A DNA stretch of 40,810 nucleotides, from assembly GCA_004557825.1 (NCBI GenBank), contig SFFL01000019.1, forward strand, positions 1-40,810, given 5' to 3'. This document shows positions 39,869 through 40,810 of the stretch, piece by piece. This DNA is from Bacteroidales bacterium (lineage in GTDB: Bacteria; Bacteroidota; Bacteroidia; Bacteroidales; Muribaculaceae). The number at the start of each line of letters is the position of its first letter. The first letter of the stretch is position 1. A program made the position numbers and the translations under genes. The notes under the pieces are model-generated. The model saw only the letters and a list, made by a program, of their open reading frames with translations, was not told the DNA's origin and searched no databases.

Positions 39869-40810
39869 TTAGAAACTTGCGTAAATAAATTGGCCGGAAT
39901 CAAGAACGCCAAACAGAAGTATCGACAATGTAAGCAGCGTATAAATAGTCCATCGTATAATGGTATTCCGATGCAATATGTTATTGTATAAATCTATTCG
40001 AAATTCAAGAATAAGGTCAACAATAAATACTATAGCTATGGCGAAGGCTGAATGCGCCAATGTAAGTAAATCTGTAAGTGGTGCGCCTAAACTGAAAGAA
40101 TGCATTATGAATTTAAAACCGTTTTCAATTGATGACGAGCGGAAGAAAATCCAGGCTACTGTTACAATAGTAAAAGTAATAAGAATTCTGGGCATAATCC
40201 AGCGTTTAGCAACTTGCCTGGTGAGCCCGAACATTCTTTCTATACACAATGCCACCCCATATATGGCTCCCCAAAAGATAAATGTCCAGTTGGCCCCATG
40301 CCAGATTCCGCTGACTAAAAAGGTAATCAGGATGTTGCAGTAAGTCCGTATTGTCCCTTTTCTGCTTCCACCCAGGGGGATGTATATATAATCAGTGAGC
40401 CAACGTGTCAGGGATATATTCCATCTCTTCCAGAACATTGCAATAGATGTTGCCAAATATGGCAGATTGAAATTCTTAATCAGATCATAGTCTAATAATT
40501 TGGCAACGCCCAGTGCCATAAAAGAATATCCTGCAAAATCGCCATATATTTGAAATGAATAAAGAATAGCGGCAAGAATACATGACGTGCCTGAAAAACT
40601 CATAGGGTTAGAAAAGATGGTATCTACATATATGCCTACCCTGTCGGCCAATACTACTTTCAGAAACATACCCCACAGCAGATAGCGTAGTCCACTCACA
40701 GCTCGTCCATAATTAAATTGCGCAGGGTTTTTTATTTGCGGTAATAACTTCTCGGCTTTGCTTATAGGGCCACATAATATCTGAGGGAAAAATGCTACAA
40801 AAAGCATATA
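39869..40810 (-). CDS. MBOAT-family O-acyltransferase (partial, 5' end outside window)
   Basis: The last about 313 residues of a membrane-bound O-acyltransferase of the AlgI/DltB/PatA type. The catalytic His lies in SGIWHGANWTFIFWG. Other family segments are QILCGPISKAEKLLPQI, SFQIYGDFAGYSFMALG, FNLPYLATSIAMFWKRWNISLTRWL and YIYIPLGGSRKG. At least seven hydrophobic helices are visible. The frame is open to the window edge, and full-length members have about 470 residues, so the methionine at the edge is internal. It is coupled to the downstream SGNH gene. AT-rich composition suggests acquisition with the SGNH gene. Confidence 0.92.
   Translation of the reverse strand, partial: YMLFVAFFPQILCGPISKAEKLLPQIKNPAQFNYGRAVSGLRYLLWGMFLKVVLADRVGIYVDTIFSNPMSFSGTSCILAAILYSFQIYGDFAGYSFMALGVAKLLDYDLIKNFNLPYLATSIAMFWKRWNISLTRWLTDYIYIPLGGSRKGTIRTYCNILITFLVSGIWHGANWTFIFWGAIYGVALCIERMFGLTRQVAKRWIMPRILITFTIVTVAWIFFRSSSIENGFKFIMHSFSLGAPLTDLLTLAHSAFAIAIVFIVDLILEFRIDLYNNILHRNTIIRWTIYTLLTLSILLFGVLDSGQFIYASF

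Overview
The window looks like chromosomal DNA of a Bacteroidales bacterium, most plausibly a Muribaculaceae-like gut species. This is inferred without any database search. The evidence is a fused LpxC/FabZ protein, a pyrophosphate-dependent phosphofructokinase, a TonB-dependent receptor with a carboxypeptidase-regulatory-like N-terminal domain, a DUF6155 protein, an Ala/Glu-tailed ribosomal protein S16, and repeated Bacteroidetes-type promoter boxes (TAnnTTTG, several with TTTG 20 bases upstream). Coding DNA is about half G+C by eye. Two stretches are clearly AT-rich: 5930-6961 and about 38880-40810.

Layout, left half. A C-terminal scrap of a gene (1-39) is followed by a leftward TonB-dependent receptor plus DUF6155 pair, a rightward HAD hydrolase, a leftward CrcB fluoride channel, and a rightward recR-GNAT pair. 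Next comes about 1 kb of AT-rich non-coding DNA with repeated TTTGCAAA palindromes, leading into an XRE-type regulator with a long low-complexity linker. A leftward lipid A operon (lpxD, lpxC/fabZ, lpxA) faces a rightward rsmG-MBL hydrolase pair across one intergenic region with two opposed promoters. A leftward glnS-TPR pair is divergent from a rightward group of a degenerate ThiE-like protein, kdsB (Kdo activation) and an M16-like protein lacking its zinc motif. The PPi-phosphofructokinase gene pfp follows.

Layout, right half. A damaged IS66-type element (21131-22730) sits between the convergent ends of pfp and the leftward translation cluster thrS-infC-rpmI-rplT. The spacers of that cluster contain strong inverted repeats, and the thrS leader contains a hairpin shaped like a tRNA-Thr anticodon arm. 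Two GT2 glycosyltransferases (leftward), rpsP (leftward) and two more GT2 genes (rightward) follow. Then come a DUF389 membrane protein, a formate/nitrite-type channel, and a rightward operon of two rhomboids, an EEP-family membrane phosphatase/nuclease and the lipoprotein peptidase Dcp. The window ends in an AT-rich leftward MBOAT plus SGNH pair, probably for O-acylation of a surface glycan.

Functional themes are the outer envelope (lipid A, Kdo, glycosyltransferases, acylation, TonB uptake) and translation (glnS, thrS, IF-3, L35, L20, S16, RsmG). I see no CRISPR array, tRNA, rRNA, prophage or recognised defence system. The most interesting items are regulatory: the thrS leader tRNA mimic, the structured infC-rpmI-rplT spacers, and the palindrome-studded promoter region of the XRE gene.
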